From: Flavobacterium sp. SM15
GTDB taxonomy: Bacteria > Bacteroidota > Bacteroidia > Flavobacteriales > Flavobacteriaceae
DNA length: 64,000 bases
Assembly (NCBI RefSeq): GCF_022012335.1
Contig: NZ_JAKLTO010000008.1
Location: 1-64,000 of the forward strand
Direction: 5' to 3'
Shown here: positions 44,841-54,174 of the stretch, piece by piece
Layout of the letters: each line of letters starts with the position of its first letter
Position numbering within the stretch: position 1 is the first letter of the stretch
Made by a program: the position numbers and the translations under genes
The notes under the pieces: model-generated
The model's database searches: none
What the model was told of the DNA's origin: nothing
The model's input: the letters and a program-made list of their open reading frames with translations, nothing else

Positions 44841-45599
44841 TTAATCTACTTTTTTCATTACTACAAGCACACCGGAAGGATTTGAAAGTACTAATTTAGT
44901 GTCTTTAAATTCGTATTGTGTTACTTTGTTCAGGGCCTGATGAAATTCGTTTTCTTTGTTGTTGTCGCCGCAATACATCATAGTGCTTATGCCTTTTTCA
45001 AAGCGTAAGATTCCCGGCTCGTAAAACAAAGAACCACCCATGCCATTACATCCGCCATAACCTGAATAACTGCTTTTTTTGGAATCAATTTCGAAATAAG
45101 GAATTTGTTTGGCAAAATCGGAAGCGGTTACCTTTTTTCCGTTTAAGCTTTCCAAGGCCCAAATATCATGGAAGCGCAATGGTAACTGATAACTTCCGCA
45201 TCCTTTTAAACTTTCAGATTTACCATTTTTCTTGGTAAGATTTAAACTAACAATATAAGGTGATTTTTCGCCCGACATATCGTTGATGCAATCCTGTTGC
45301 TGAATGGTTATTTCAAGCTTGGCTTCGGTATTTTCTGTGCGGTACATTTTCACGTTGGCATCCATTGCTTTGATTGGCATTACATGGCTAAACGAATAGG
45401 TCTTGTCGTCTGCCAACGATTGCAATTCGATCACTGATTCGGAAATGGTCAAACCCCAAAACGGTTCATTCCCACTGGCTTTAAAATAAGGAGGAGTATT
45501 GGTTTCAGTATTAGTATTTTGTGTAGAAGTACTTGTTTTTGTAGAAGTACAAGCGGTCATGATTAGTGCGGAAAGGAATAGCAATAATGAATGTTTCAT
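44841..45599 (-). CDS. META-domain (HslJ-like) lipoprotein
   Basis: 252 residues from ATG 45599, chosen because it begins the lipoprotein signal MKHSLLLFLSALIMTAC; a frame extension of 34 codons upstream overlaps the next gene and hides the signal. Residues 20-35 are a Ser/Thr/Asn linker. YFKASGNEPFWGLTISE and the following ~110 residues match the COG3650-type membrane protein domain, and DIWALESLNGKKVTASDF to the end is the META/HslJ domain with GYGGCNGMGG. Envelope stress role is inferred from HslJ of E. coli (novobiocin resistance). Confidence 0.85.
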   Translation of the reverse strand: MKHSLLLFLSALIMTACTSTKTSTSTQNTNTETNTPPYFKASGNEPFWGLTISESVIELQSLADDKTYSFSHVMPIKAMDANVKMYRTENTEAKLEITIQQQDCINDMSGEKSPYIVSLNLTKKNGKSESLKGCGSYQLPLRFHDIWALESLNGKKVTASDFAKQIPYFEIDSKKSSYSGYGGCNGMGGSLFYEPGILRFEKGISTMMYCGDNNKENEFHQALNKVTQYEFKDTKLVLSNPSGVLVVMKKVD

Positions 45600-45636
45600 A
45601 GTATACTTTTTAGTCGAAATGTTTTTAATTATATGC

Positions 45637-46191
45637 TTAAAATAATCTTCCCTGTACAGCACTTGGTTTGTTGTTAAACGGGAAGCGCTCAATAATTTCA
45701 AATTGTTTTATTTTTGGGTTGAACTGTCTGATTACCACATGGTCGCAAACAAAGTTAAGGTCTACTTCATCGAATAGTTTTTTAGCTTTGCCTAAAGCTT
45801 CGGGCGATAATCTTCGGGCAATAGACATGTGTGGATCATTGCTGGTTTTTTTATCGTTGATGCAAAGCGAATTGTTTACATGGCGCATTATGGTTTTTAA
45901 CCCCATTTTGGAACAATCATCGGGGGCAATGTAAAATGCTCCGTTGTTATAACTTCCAAAGCTGTTCATATGAACTTTAATGGGCTCAAACCCGTTGCAG
46001 ATGTAAGTAAGCTGTTTCTTGATGTTTTCCAGTTGGAGTTCGGAGGTTATGAATTCATTTATGGTAATATGCGCCATAGAGTTCTTGCTATTGAACCATC
46101 CTACCTCTTTGTTGAGGTTTTCCTTCATGTTTTTAACCGAGGAAATAACCTCATCTGGTGGGGAAATTGCTATGGAATACCGATTTTGCAT
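45637..46191 (-). CDS. 2H phosphoesterase (2'-5' RNA ligase family)
   Basis: 184 residues. The two HxT/S motifs that define the family are visible: A-H-I-T-I in the first half (near residue 40) and P-H-M-S-I-A in the second half (near residue 121). Such enzymes hydrolyse 2',3'-cyclic nucleotides or join RNA ends. Substrate not inferable. It lies 37 bases before the META-domain gene. Confidence 0.88.
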   Translation of the reverse strand: MQNRYSIAISPPDEVISSVKNMKENLNKEVGWFNSKNSMAHITINEFITSELQLENIKKQLTYICNGFEPIKVHMNSFGSYNNGAFYIAPDDCSKMGLKTIMRHVNNSLCINDKKTSNDPHMSIARRLSPEALGKAKKLFDEVDLNFVCDHVVIRQFNPKIKQFEIIERFPFNNKPSAVQGRLF

Positions 46192-46267
46192 AAAACTATA
46201 ATGAGTTTTACAAAGTTACAAAAAGTATGTGGGAAGCTTCAGTATTTTATGATTTTAAAGGATAAGA

Positions 46268-47050
46268 TTAACCTATTTTAGTAATGAATTCTTGGCAGGC
46301 TTTTAAAACCAATTCCGGTGCTTCTTTGTGCGGATTGTGCTTTACTTTTGGAAGAATTAGTTTTTCAGATGTCCCGTTAACTTGGTTTACAATGCTTTCC
46401 ACTTGGAATAAGGTTCCGTATTCATCGTCTTCGCCTTGCATTATTAAGCAAGGGCATTTTATCTTAGAAAGGAAGCTTTCAATGTTCCAGCTTCTGAAGG
46501 CTTCGGTATTCCAGGTTTTTGCCCAGGCCCAGAACATCGCTTCGGTATTCTCTCCGTGGTATTTTTTTAATCGGGCAACCAAATCGGTGTTGTGATAGGC
46601 TTCAATGGCTTCGTTGATACCTTTTAAGGTTACATATTCCACAAAAACATGTGCGCCTTCTGTTATGACTCCTTTGATTTTTGAAGGATAGTTGGAAGCC
46701 GTAAGCAAAGCAATCGAACCTCCGTCACTATGCCCGAAAAGTAAGGCGTCAGTTATGTTTAATTCGTCTAATAAATAATTAAGGATTGCAGCTTCTTTTT
46801 CCAAGTAGAAATTATCCCTTTCCGGATTGGAAAACGATTGCGATTTGCCGTAACCTTCCCGGTCGTAAACCATTACATTGCAGTTTGTAAGTTTACCAAG
46901 TTTCATCGGGAAATCTCTCCAAAGCGTAATACATCCTAAAGAGTCGTGTAAAAAAACTAAAGTTGGTCGGTTTTTATAAGGTTGATAAAGTGTAACAAAA
47001 AGTTCCTTACCATTTACATTTACTAAGTTGTTTGAGGCATTGTGTTCCAT
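46268..47050 (-). CDS. Alpha/beta-hydrolase
   Basis: 260 residues, cytoplasmic. HDSLGC oxyanion region (35-40), nucleophile S108 in FGHSDGGS, acid in MQGEDDEYGTLFQVE and His in KVKHNPHKEAP. The catalytic triad is complete. Substrate unknown. Its start is 149 bases from the divergent Crp/Fnr gene; that gap shows no clear signal. Confidence 0.9.
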   Translation of the reverse strand: MEHNASNNLVNVNGKELFVTLYQPYKNRPTLVFLHDSLGCITLWRDFPMKLGKLTNCNVMVYDREGYGKSQSFSNPERDNFYLEKEAAILNYLLDELNITDALLFGHSDGGSIALLTASNYPSKIKGVITEGAHVFVEYVTLKGINEAIEAYHNTDLVARLKKYHGENTEAMFWAWAKTWNTEAFRSWNIESFLSKIKCPCLIMQGEDDEYGTLFQVESIVNQVNGTSEKLILPKVKHNPHKEAPELVLKACQEFITKIG

Positions 47051-47199
47051 AGTTCGGCTAATTTACTAGGATTAGATTGAATTTATTGAGAACAGATTAT
47101 ATTTAACACTACTTTATCAAAGTCAATCTATTAAGCTTTTAATCGGAATATTTTTAATTGAAATTTTGTAAACTATGGTTTTAGAACTACTTTTAAACT

Positions 47200-47772
47200 A
47201 TGGAAGATCAGTATCAACTACTAAGAAAACATATAGAAGAAATTTGCGTCTTAACCGATGAAGAATGGGCTGTAGTGGCTGGGCGGTTCACACACAGGTC
47301 TTTGAAAAAGCATCAGTTCTTAATTCAAAAAGATCAGCTTGTTCCTTGTGAATATTGGATAATTAAAGGACTTACCAAAGCTTACGCCATCGATTCCAGC
47401 GGTAAGGAGCATATCTTACAATTTGCCATGGAGCAGTACTGGACCAGTGATTTCAATGCGTTTCAGAATAAAGTGCCAGCTTCCATTTTTATCGATTGTA
47501 TTGAAGATTCGGAGTTTTTCTGCCTGAAATGGGAAGATAGGGAATACCTCTGCCATGAAATTCCTAAGATGAATAATTTCTTCAGAATAAAGTCGCATCA
47601 CGGTTACATTGCTTTACAGCAACGAATCTTGTCATTACTTACAGAAACCGCCGAAGAACGCTATAATAATCTGATTAAGAAACTTCCACGTTTAATTCAA
47701 AGAGTGCCTAAAAAACTTCTTGCCGCCTATTTGGGAGTTACACGAGAAACGCTTAGTCGTTTAAAAGGATAA
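47200..47772 (+). CDS. Crp/Fnr-family transcriptional regulator
   Basis: 190 residues: cNMP-binding-like domain (about 25-120, KHQFLIQKDQLVPCEYWIIKGLTKAYAIDSSGKEHILQFA) and a C-terminal HTH with RVPKKLLAAYLGVTRETLSRL. It is of the short Bacteroidota subfamily, without the cAMP phosphate cassette. CRP-like boxes begin 7 bases after its stop codon, in front of the MFS gene. I infer local control of the pump/oxidoreductase genes that follow. Confidence 0.88.
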   Translation: MEDQYQLLRKHIEEICVLTDEEWAVVAGRFTHRSLKKHQFLIQKDQLVPCEYWIIKGLTKAYAIDSSGKEHILQFAMEQYWTSDFNAFQNKVPASIFIDCIEDSEFFCLKWEDREYLCHEIPKMNNFFRIKSHHGYIALQQRILSLLTETAEERYNNLIKKLPRLIQRVPKKLLAAYLGVTRETLSRLKG

Positions 47773-47778
47773 CAAAAG

Positions 47779-47815
47779 TGTGATCTACCTCACTTTAAAA
47801 CATTGATCTACCTCA
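47779..47815 (+). promoter_or_regulatory. Two CRP-like boxes before the MFS gene
   Basis: TGTGA-TCTACC-TCACT (47779-47794) equals the CRP pattern TGTGA-N6-TCACA except for the last base. TGATCTACCTCA is repeated 23 bases later (47804-47815). Start of the MFS gene is 58 bases further. Confidence 0.6.
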
Positions 47816-47872
47816 TCGTCTGCAAGCGCCCATCGACGGAACTTTGTACTGTTAATTTTAAGCAATACAAAT

Positions 47873-49084
47873 ATGAAATCGACAGCGTATGCAACCACTG
47901 CCACCGCAAGCAGTACAACCAAAAAAATACCGGCCGCTTTATTGGCCTTAACCATCAGTGCCTTTGGTATTGGTACTACAGAATTTGTTATTGTTGGACT
48001 TTTACCAACCGTAGCATCCGATTTGAACATTACGATCCCATCAGCAGGATTACTTGTTAGTTTATATGCTATAGGTGTTGCAATCGGAGCACCAATTTTA
48101 ACTGCCTTGACCAGCCGAATTCCCAGAAAGAAACTTCTTATTTACTTAATGTTGTTGTTTATAGTTGGTAACGGACTCGCTTCAGTAGCGCCAAGTTTTA
48201 CCACTTTAGTTATCGCAAGAATTGTAACAGGTTTTGCGCACGGGGTTTTCTTTTCCATCGGATCAACCATTGCAGCGGCTTTGGTTCCACCCAATAAAAG
48301 AGCTTCGGCTATATCCATAATGTTTACTGGATTAACGGTAGCGATTGTAACCGGTGTGCCTTTCGGAACCTTCATCGGACAACAGTTCGGTTGGAGAGCA
48401 ACGTTTATTGGGGTGGCTTTATTAGGTGTAATTGGACTTATTTCCAGCTGGATATTAGTGCCGAATCAAATCAAAAATGAAGATAAGATTTCTTTAAAAG
48501 ACCAGTTTAAAGTGATTACCAACGGACGTTTGTTGTTAGCCTTTTTAATGACTGCTTTAGGGTATGGTGGAACTTTTGTAGCCTTCACCTATTTATCGCC
48601 TATCCTTCAAAAAATTACCGGTTTTTCAGAATCAATGGTAAGCATGGTATTGGTTGTGTATGGAATCGCTATCGCTTTAGGAAATTTAGTAGGAGGGAAA
48701 GTAGCTAATAAAAATCCTTTGCGAGCTTTACTGTGGATGTTTATTTTACAGGCAATCGCTTTGTTAATCTTCACCTTTACAGCCAGTGATCCGGTTTTAG
48801 GAATGATTACCTTATTTGTTATGGGAGCGCTTTCGTTCTCTAACGTTCCGGGATTACAACTTTATGTGGTACAGCTTGCTGAAAAGCATTTGCCGGGTAC
48901 GGAAGACGTTGCTTCAGCTTTCAACATTGCCGCTTTTAACGTAGGAATTGCCATTGGTGCCTTTGTGGGTGGAATTGTTGTGGAATCTACCTTAGGACTT
49001 GAAGCTACACCTTGGGTTGGTGCTTTACTGGTAGCCGCTGCCATCGTGGTCACTTTTGTGAGCGCTCGTATTTCAAGAAAATAA
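47873..49084 (+). CDS. MFS transporter (DHA1/AraJ-like efflux)
   Basis: 403 residues, twelve hydrophobic helices. AFGIGTTEFVIVGLLPTVASDL in helix 1 and SLYAIGVAIGAPILTALTSRIPRKKLL (motif A-like) mark the AraJ/YdhP branch; GAFVGGIVVESTLGL near the end. Probably exports sugars or small toxic molecules. First structural gene after the regulator; the next gene is 18 bases on. Confidence 0.92.
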   Translation: MKSTAYATTATASSTTKKIPAALLALTISAFGIGTTEFVIVGLLPTVASDLNITIPSAGLLVSLYAIGVAIGAPILTALTSRIPRKKLLIYLMLLFIVGNGLASVAPSFTTLVIARIVTGFAHGVFFSIGSTIAAALVPPNKRASAISIMFTGLTVAIVTGVPFGTFIGQQFGWRATFIGVALLGVIGLISSWILVPNQIKNEDKISLKDQFKVITNGRLLLAFLMTALGYGGTFVAFTYLSPILQKITGFSESMVSMVLVVYGIAIALGNLVGGKVANKNPLRALLWMFILQAIALLIFTFTASDPVLGMITLFVMGALSFSNVPGLQLYVVQLAEKHLPGTEDVASAFNIAAFNVGIAIGAFVGGIVVESTLGLEATPWVGALLVAAAIVVTFVSARISRK

Positions 49085-49102
49085 TTTTAGACAGTTAGTA
49101 AA

Positions 49103-50098
49103 ATGGAAACCATTTGTAAAATTCACCAGCCGGGCAAAATGACGTTAGGAATTGAATTTCCGTTGGATAACGACTGGTCGCTCGAAGGGGAACGCAAACG
49201 CAATCTTGAAGGAAGACCTTTTGGAATTCCTGATGTGAGCCAGCATTCCAAATACGCAAAATTAGCCGACGAACTGGGGTTTGCCGCTTTATGGATGCGC
49301 GAAGTTCCGGTTTACGATCCGAACTTTGGAGATGGCGCACAGCTTTTCGATACCTTATCGTATTTAGGTTATCTCTCCGGAATTACTAATTCGATTCTTT
49401 TGGGAACGGCGGCCATTGTTTTGCCACTTCACGATCCGTTGCAGTTGGCTAAAGCTACGGCTACAATTGAAAATCTATCACAAGGACGTTTTTTGTTTGG
49501 GGTTGGATTGGGTGATCGTCCTATTGAATTTCCTCTATTCGGTTACGATTTTGAAACAAGAGCAGAACGTTTTGTACTAAATCATAAGATTGTTAACGAA
49601 GCCTGGAAAGATAAAAGCGAACTGAATCTGTATTATGAAGGTTTATCAAATGCCATTCAGATTTATCCGAAACCAAAAACTGATATTCCCTGGGTTTTAG
49701 CCGGAAGAGCACAACAAAATTTGGATTGGATTGCGCAAAACGTGCAAGGATGGTTCAATTATCCGAGGGAAGTGGAGCAAACCAGAGAAATGGTCATCGA
49801 TTGGAAGAATGCCTTGTATGATAACAACCAAGCCGCAAAACCTTATATCACTGCTTTCCACCTTAATTTATTGAAAGATCCGAATGCACCCTTTAAAACC
49901 CAACGTTTCGGAGGTTCGGTAGGGATTAACAATTTATTGGAGCTTTTCAAACAATACGAAGAATCAGGAGTAAACCACTTGGCGATTCATTTGCGAAAAT
50001 CGGAAACCCCGATAGACGAAGCTATGAAGCTTATTGCTGAGAAAGTGTTGCCACATTTTAGCATCACAGAAAATAAAAAAACAGAACAATTCATTTAA
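49103..50098 (+). CDS. LLM-class (luciferase-like) oxidoreductase
   Basis: 331 residues, bacterial luciferase-like TIM barrel using F420 or FMN. ELGFAALWMREVPVYDPNFGDGAQLFDTLSYLGYLSGIT at the N-terminal half, TIENLSQGRFLFGVGLGDRPIEFPLFG in the middle. In the compact run MFS-LLM-AKR-DJ-1 it may be part of a detoxification set; cofactor (FMN or F420) not decidable here, though FMN is expected in this lineage. Confidence 0.88.
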   Translation: METICKIHQPGKMTLGIEFPLDNDWSLEGERKRNLEGRPFGIPDVSQHSKYAKLADELGFAALWMREVPVYDPNFGDGAQLFDTLSYLGYLSGITNSILLGTAAIVLPLHDPLQLAKATATIENLSQGRFLFGVGLGDRPIEFPLFGYDFETRAERFVLNHKIVNEAWKDKSELNLYYEGLSNAIQIYPKPKTDIPWVLAGRAQQNLDWIAQNVQGWFNYPREVEQTREMVIDWKNALYDNNQAAKPYITAFHLNLLKDPNAPFKTQRFGGSVGINNLLELFKQYEESGVNHLAIHLRKSETPIDEAMKLIAEKVLPHFSITENKKTEQFI

Positions 50099-50108
50099 AA
50101 AATACAGT

Positions 50109-51092
50109 ATGAGAAATTTAGGAAAATCAGAGTTACAAGTATCTCCCATATCCTTAGGAACCTTCGCCATTGGAGGTACTATGTGGGGTGGAAATGAAGA
50201 AAAAGAATCCTTAGAAGCCATTCATGCTTCTATCGATAATGGAGTGACCAGTATCGACACAGCACCTTTTTACGGGCTTGGATTAAGTGAGGAAGTTATA
50301 GGGAAAGCCTTGAAAGGCAAAGACCGAAGCAAAGTACAATTGTTAACCAAATTTGGCTTGGTTTGGGATGGAAGCAATAACAGAAAAGGCGAGTATTTTT
50401 TCGATGTAAACCACAATGGAGAAAGTTTGCCGGTATATAAGTTTTCTTCTAAAGAAAACGTTATCAAAGAAGTAGAAGAAAGTTTAAAACGACTGAATAC
50501 GGATTATATCGATTTGTTACAACTTCATTGGGCCGATCCCACGACTCCAATTAGCGAAACGATGGAAGCTATGGAACTCTTAAAACAACAAGGAAAAATC
50601 AGAGCGGTAGGCGTTTCAAATTATAACATAGCTCAGTTGCTGGAAGCAGAACAATCTACAACACTGGCTTCCAATCAGGTTGCTTACAGTATGTTGAACC
50701 GTTCTATTGAGCAGGAATTGATTCCTTTTTCTGAACAGAAGGACATCGGTATCATTGCCTACAGCCCAATGGAACGTGGATTGCTAACCGGAAAGTATTT
50801 TACCAACGGAAAACTAAAGCAAGACGACCATAGAAACGGTTATTTCCAACAACATGATCTGGATAAGGTAAAATCATTTTTAGAGCAGTTAAACCCAATC
50901 GCCCAAAACAAACAAGTAAGCTTATCACAATTGGTTTTAGGGTGGACCATTCAGCAAAACGGGATAACGACAGCCTTAGCAGGGGCAAGAAATGCTAAAC
51001 AAGCACTTTCCAACGCACAGGCGATGCATATTACCTTCAACCAAGAAGAATTAAGCACGATCAATTCAGCATTAACATCATTAAAAAAATAA
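50109..51092 (+). CDS. Aldo/keto reductase
   Basis: 327 residues from ATG 50109, 10 bases after the previous stop; an upstream in-frame ATG lies inside that gene. TIM barrel with DTAPFYGLGLSEEVIGKAL (catalytic Asp/Tyr), LLTKFGLVWDG (Lys), LLQLHWADPTTPISETMEAM (His) and GVSNYNIAQLLEA. NADPH-dependent reduction of aldehydes or ketones. Ends 5 bases before the DJ-1 gene. Confidence 0.92.
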   Translation: MRNLGKSELQVSPISLGTFAIGGTMWGGNEEKESLEAIHASIDNGVTSIDTAPFYGLGLSEEVIGKALKGKDRSKVQLLTKFGLVWDGSNNRKGEYFFDVNHNGESLPVYKFSSKENVIKEVEESLKRLNTDYIDLLQLHWADPTTPISETMEAMELLKQQGKIRAVGVSNYNIAQLLEAEQSTTLASNQVAYSMLNRSIEQELIPFSEQKDIGIIAYSPMERGLLTGKYFTNGKLKQDDHRNGYFQQHDLDKVKSFLEQLNPIAQNKQVSLSQLVLGWTIQQNGITTALAGARNAKQALSNAQAMHITFNQEELSTINSALTSLKK

Positions 51093-51097
51093 AAATC

Positions 51098-51886
51098 ATG
51101 AAAACAATAAGTAACTTTATAAGAGTATTTCTAATGGTCATTATCGCTGGCACCATCGGATTTAGCACTACACAAGCATCAGCACAAACTAAACACGCAA
51201 AACACATGAAAAAGAAAATTCTATTTGTGGTAACTAGCCACGATAAAAAAGGCGCTACCGGAGAACCAACCGGTTATTATTTAGGAGAAGTTAGCCATCC
51301 TTGGGAAGTTTTACATGAGGCAGGTTATGAAATCGATTTTGTAAGCCCAAAAGGCGGAAAAGCTCCGGTTGACGGTTTCGACTTAACCGATAAGGTTAAC
51401 AAAAAGTTCTGGGACGATGCCAAATACCACCACAAAGTGGAAAACACGATGAAACCCTCAGAAGTTAACCCAAATGATTATGTGGCTATTTTTTATGCCG
51501 GAGGTCACGGTGCTATGTGGGATTTCGCAGATAACAAAGAGATAGCTGCTCTTGCTTCAAAAATCTATGAAAACAATGGTGTGGTAAGTGCCGTTTGTCA
51601 TGGCCCTGCAGGTTTGGTAAACATTAAATTGAGCAATGGTAAATATTTAGTTGATGGTAAAAAAATCAACGCCTTTACCAATGAGGAAGAAATTGCCGTA
51701 AAACTGGAAAACGTTGTGCCTTTCGCATTAGAAACCAAACTGATAGAACGCGGAGGAAAATTCGAAAAATCCGGCTTATGGAAGCAACATGTGGTGACCG
51801 ATCAGCGATTGGTGACCGGGCAAAACCCTCAATCGGCTCATGCGGTTGGGGAAGCAGTCTTGGTAGAACTTAAAAAACTGAAATAA
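51098..51886 (+). CDS. Exported DJ-1/PfpI-type class I glutamine amidotransferase-like protein
   Basis: 262 residues with an N-terminal signal peptide (about 1-30, ending QASAQ). DJ-1 fold: EVSHPWEVLHEAGYEIDFVSP, FYAGGHGAMWDF, and nucleophile elbow AVCHGPAG with C167 and H168. Such Hsp31-like proteins act on glyoxals or as chaperones; the export signal places it in the periplasm. Last of the four-gene run, closed by a terminator. Confidence 0.9.
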   Translation: MKTISNFIRVFLMVIIAGTIGFSTTQASAQTKHAKHMKKKILFVVTSHDKKGATGEPTGYYLGEVSHPWEVLHEAGYEIDFVSPKGGKAPVDGFDLTDKVNKKFWDDAKYHHKVENTMKPSEVNPNDYVAIFYAGGHGAMWDFADNKEIAALASKIYENNGVVSAVCHGPAGLVNIKLSNGKYLVDGKKINAFTNEEEIAVKLENVVPFALETKLIERGGKFEKSGLWKQHVVTDQRLVTGQNPQSAHAVGEAVLVELKKLK

Positions 51887-51887
51887 T

Positions 51888-51911
51888 AAAAGGGGCATTC
51901 AAGCCCCTTTT
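51888..51911. terminator. Bidirectional terminator ending both this run and the cys operon
   Basis: A 9-bp perfect stem (AAAAGGGGC / GCCCCTTTT) with a 6-base loop, between the DJ-1 gene and the convergent TSUP fusion. Confidence 0.88.
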
Positions 51912-51914
51912 AGT

Positions 51915-53381
51915 TTATAACAAAATTCTCTTTAAACTGGTGATGATGATTACGATCCCGACCAATATCATTAGTGCTTTGGTTGGGATTTTGTTTGCTA
52001 GTAGAGCTCCAATCGGTGCGGCAATTACGCCTCCAATAATCAATCCGATAATTACCGACCAAAACGTAAATCCAATGGTGGCAATAAACGTAAACGAACT
52101 CGCCAGCGCCACAAAAAACTCCGCAAGATTTACCGAACCAATGGTGTAACGCGGGTTCTTTCCATTAGCAATTAAGGTAGTGGAAACAATCGGTCCCCAG
52201 CCGCCACCGCCAATGGAATCCAGAAAACCACCAACTCCGGCCAAAGGGAAAAGACGTTTCACTTTTTGTCGTTTTTTGTCTTTTTTCAATGCTTTTCGGA
52301 TGATTATGATTCCAAGAATCAATGTGTATATCGAAACAATAGGTTTGATATAATTGTTGTATTCTTCAAAACTCGTCAGTACGTAAGCGCCTAAAATTGC
52401 GCCGATAACTCCCGGAATCAGTAAATTCTTGAACAGTTTAGAGTTAACATTGCCGAATTTTAAATGCATCAACCCGGAAACCCCGCTGGTAAATACTTCC
52501 GAAGCATGCACACTGGCGCTGGAAACCGCCGGAGAAATCCCGAACGACAACAAAAAACTTGTAGCGGTAACTCCATAAGCCATTCCGAGTGCGCCATCAA
52601 TCAATTGTGCCACGAAACCGGCCAGTATGAACCACAGTAAATTTTCATCAGCCTGATGAATTAATGTTGCTCCATAATTCCCAATTTCTACAGGACTGAT
52701 TAGTTGGCCCAATAAATAACCTGTTATCAGTAATGCCGGAATACTGAAACCATAAATCCATAATCTCAGGTTGCTGATTTTTAGACGCCCTCTTTTTGCG
52801 GGCTCTTGCTTTTCTACCAGTACTTTTGTCACTTCATTGAGCCGGTCAACTTTCTGGTTGAAATCCCCTTTTAAATGCTCACGCAATTTCTCAAGATGCT
52901 CCAAAGAATCATTGATTTCGTACGGAATGTTCTCATCCAGTACTTCTCGCAAGCGTTTGGAAACCGTAGGCGATTTTCCATTGGTGGAAATAGCGATTTT
53001 CAAATGCCCTTTTTTTACAATCGAACCAAGATAGAAATCACACAAATCTGGCTGATCGGCTGCATTGACTAATAGTTTCAGATGGTTTGCTTTTCGTTTG
53101 ATTTCCGAATTGATGACTTTATCATTGGTGGCCGTAATCACAAAATCAGCATCGTTTAAGTCGGATTCTTCAAAAGGGCGTTCGTAAAAATCGATGTGCG
53201 GGTTCAGCTCCAATAGTTCTTTAAGCTTTGAAGAAATAACAGTCGCCACCAGTTTGATGTTGACCGTCGGATTTTGCCGCAATAAGGTTTCTGTTTTCTC
53301 CAAACCTACATTGCCGCCGCCTACAATTAAAAATCGTGCGGTTTCTGTTTTTAAAAAGACGGGAAATAAGGTATTACTCAT
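51915..53381 (-). CDS. Fusion of precorrin-2 dehydrogenase (SirC/CysG-N) and TSUP permease
   Basis: 488 residues. Residues 1-~190 are the siroheme-synthase N domain: FLIVGGGNVGLEKTETLL (17-34, NAD site), ATNDKVINSEI, NAADQPDLCDFYLGSIVKKGHLKIAISTNGKSPTVSKRLRE. Residues about 210-488 are a TauE/SafE permease: LLWFILAGFVAQLIDGALGMAYGVTATSFLLSFGISPAVSSASVHASEV, VGGFLDSIGGGGWGPIVSTTLIANGKNPRYTIGSVNLAEF. It would complete siroheme (dehydrogenation of precorrin-2 made by CobA) and move a sulfur anion. A separate ferrochelatase is not seen. Last gene of the cys operon; its ATG overlaps the previous stop by 8 bases. Confidence 0.9.
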   Translation of the reverse strand: MSNTLFPVFLKTETARFLIVGGGNVGLEKTETLLRQNPTVNIKLVATVISSKLKELLELNPHIDFYERPFEESDLNDADFVITATNDKVINSEIKRKANHLKLLVNAADQPDLCDFYLGSIVKKGHLKIAISTNGKSPTVSKRLREVLDENIPYEINDSLEHLEKLREHLKGDFNQKVDRLNEVTKVLVEKQEPAKRGRLKISNLRLWIYGFSIPALLITGYLLGQLISPVEIGNYGATLIHQADENLLWFILAGFVAQLIDGALGMAYGVTATSFLLSFGISPAVSSASVHASEVFTSGVSGLMHLKFGNVNSKLFKNLLIPGVIGAILGAYVLTSFEEYNNYIKPIVSIYTLILGIIIIRKALKKDKKRQKVKRLFPLAGVGGFLDSIGGGGWGPIVSTTLIANGKNPRYTIGSVNLAEFFVALASSFTFIATIGFTFWSVIIGLIIGGVIAAPIGALLANKIPTKALMILVGIVIIITSLKRILL

Positions 53382-54174
53382 GTTTTTTCTTTTTTAGATT
53401 TAGATTGTGGAAGACCGAAAAGCGAATGATGTCCCGATTGTAAAAATCCACTCCCGATTTTTGCTGCTGAAACCAATTCATGTATCCGGCTTCTACAGCG
53501 AGTGAAGGACTTAATACATAATTCAGAGCCAGATAGACCCTGTTTTGATCAAAAGTGTTTTTTACAATTTTACTTCCGAGATTAAACATCACTTCGTCTT
53601 TTGCTTTAAAGATTAATTTCTCTTGACCATCTTGTTTCCATACAGGAAAATCTAAACCTAGCTGGTAGCGCAATCGAATATTGGAAAACCGATAGCCACC
53701 AACCAATTCATTGTTTTCCACATCGTGAAAGAAACGGGCTTCCGCTTTGTAACGGTGGGAAATCGTTAGAAAGGAAAGCTTCTGTTTGTTGTTAAAGCCG
53801 AGGTCCGGGCGCAATTCCGGAACCATCAAATTGCTTTCGGAATTCGGATCGTTTGGGCTTTGCAAAAACAGGGTAATTCCCGCCGAAGTATTCCAGTTTT
53901 CAACCAGTTTTCGCTCCAGATTTGTTCTGAAAACCAACTGATGCTGTGCCGTCGGATTAATAAATTGCCGCTCCTGAATTTCACTTTTCAAACTCCAATT
54001 TTCATTAAAGGTTAACGAATTGTAATAGCCGTACCACACTAATTGCTGGTGGGTTACCTTTTTTTGTGCCGATGTATTTAAGGCCGATAGGAAAACCGCA
54101 ACCAGAAGTAATACAAATCTAATTCGGGTTGATGATCGTTCGGAAGGCAAAATCGCCAAAGGTTTCGTTTTCAT
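53374..54174 (-). CDS. DUF2490 family outer-membrane-type protein
   Basis: 266 residues. Hydrophobic export signal (about 19-36, ending NTSAQ) preceded by an unusually long charged stretch; the ATG overlaps cysI by 56 bases, so a TTG at codon 6 or 9 remains possible. Mature part: WYGYYNSLTFNENWSLKSEIQERQF, then amphipathic strands typical of barrels, ending FSVFHNLNLKKKKHE. The DUF2490 family is found in Bacteroidota and Proteobacteria; function unknown. Inside the cys operon, so perhaps an outer-membrane path or accessory for sulfate/sulfonate uptake; this is inference. Confidence 0.8.
   Translation of the reverse strand: MKTKPLAILPSERSSTRIRFVLLLVAVFLSALNTSAQKKVTHQQLVWYGYYNSLTFNENWSLKSEIQERQFINPTAQHQLVFRTNLERKLVENWNTSAGITLFLQSPNDPNSESNLMVPELRPDLGFNNKQKLSFLTISHRYKAEARFFHDVENNELVGGYRFSNIRLRYQLGLDFPVWKQDGQEKLIFKAKDEVMFNLGSKIVKNTFDQNRVYLALNYVLSPSLAVEAGYMNWFQQQKSGVDFYNRDIIRFSVFHNLNLKKKKHE

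Noticed and set aside
47785..48030. 81-codon minus-strand frame opposite the MFS gene
   Set aside because: It is antisense to the conserved N terminus of the transporter and to the CRP-like boxes.
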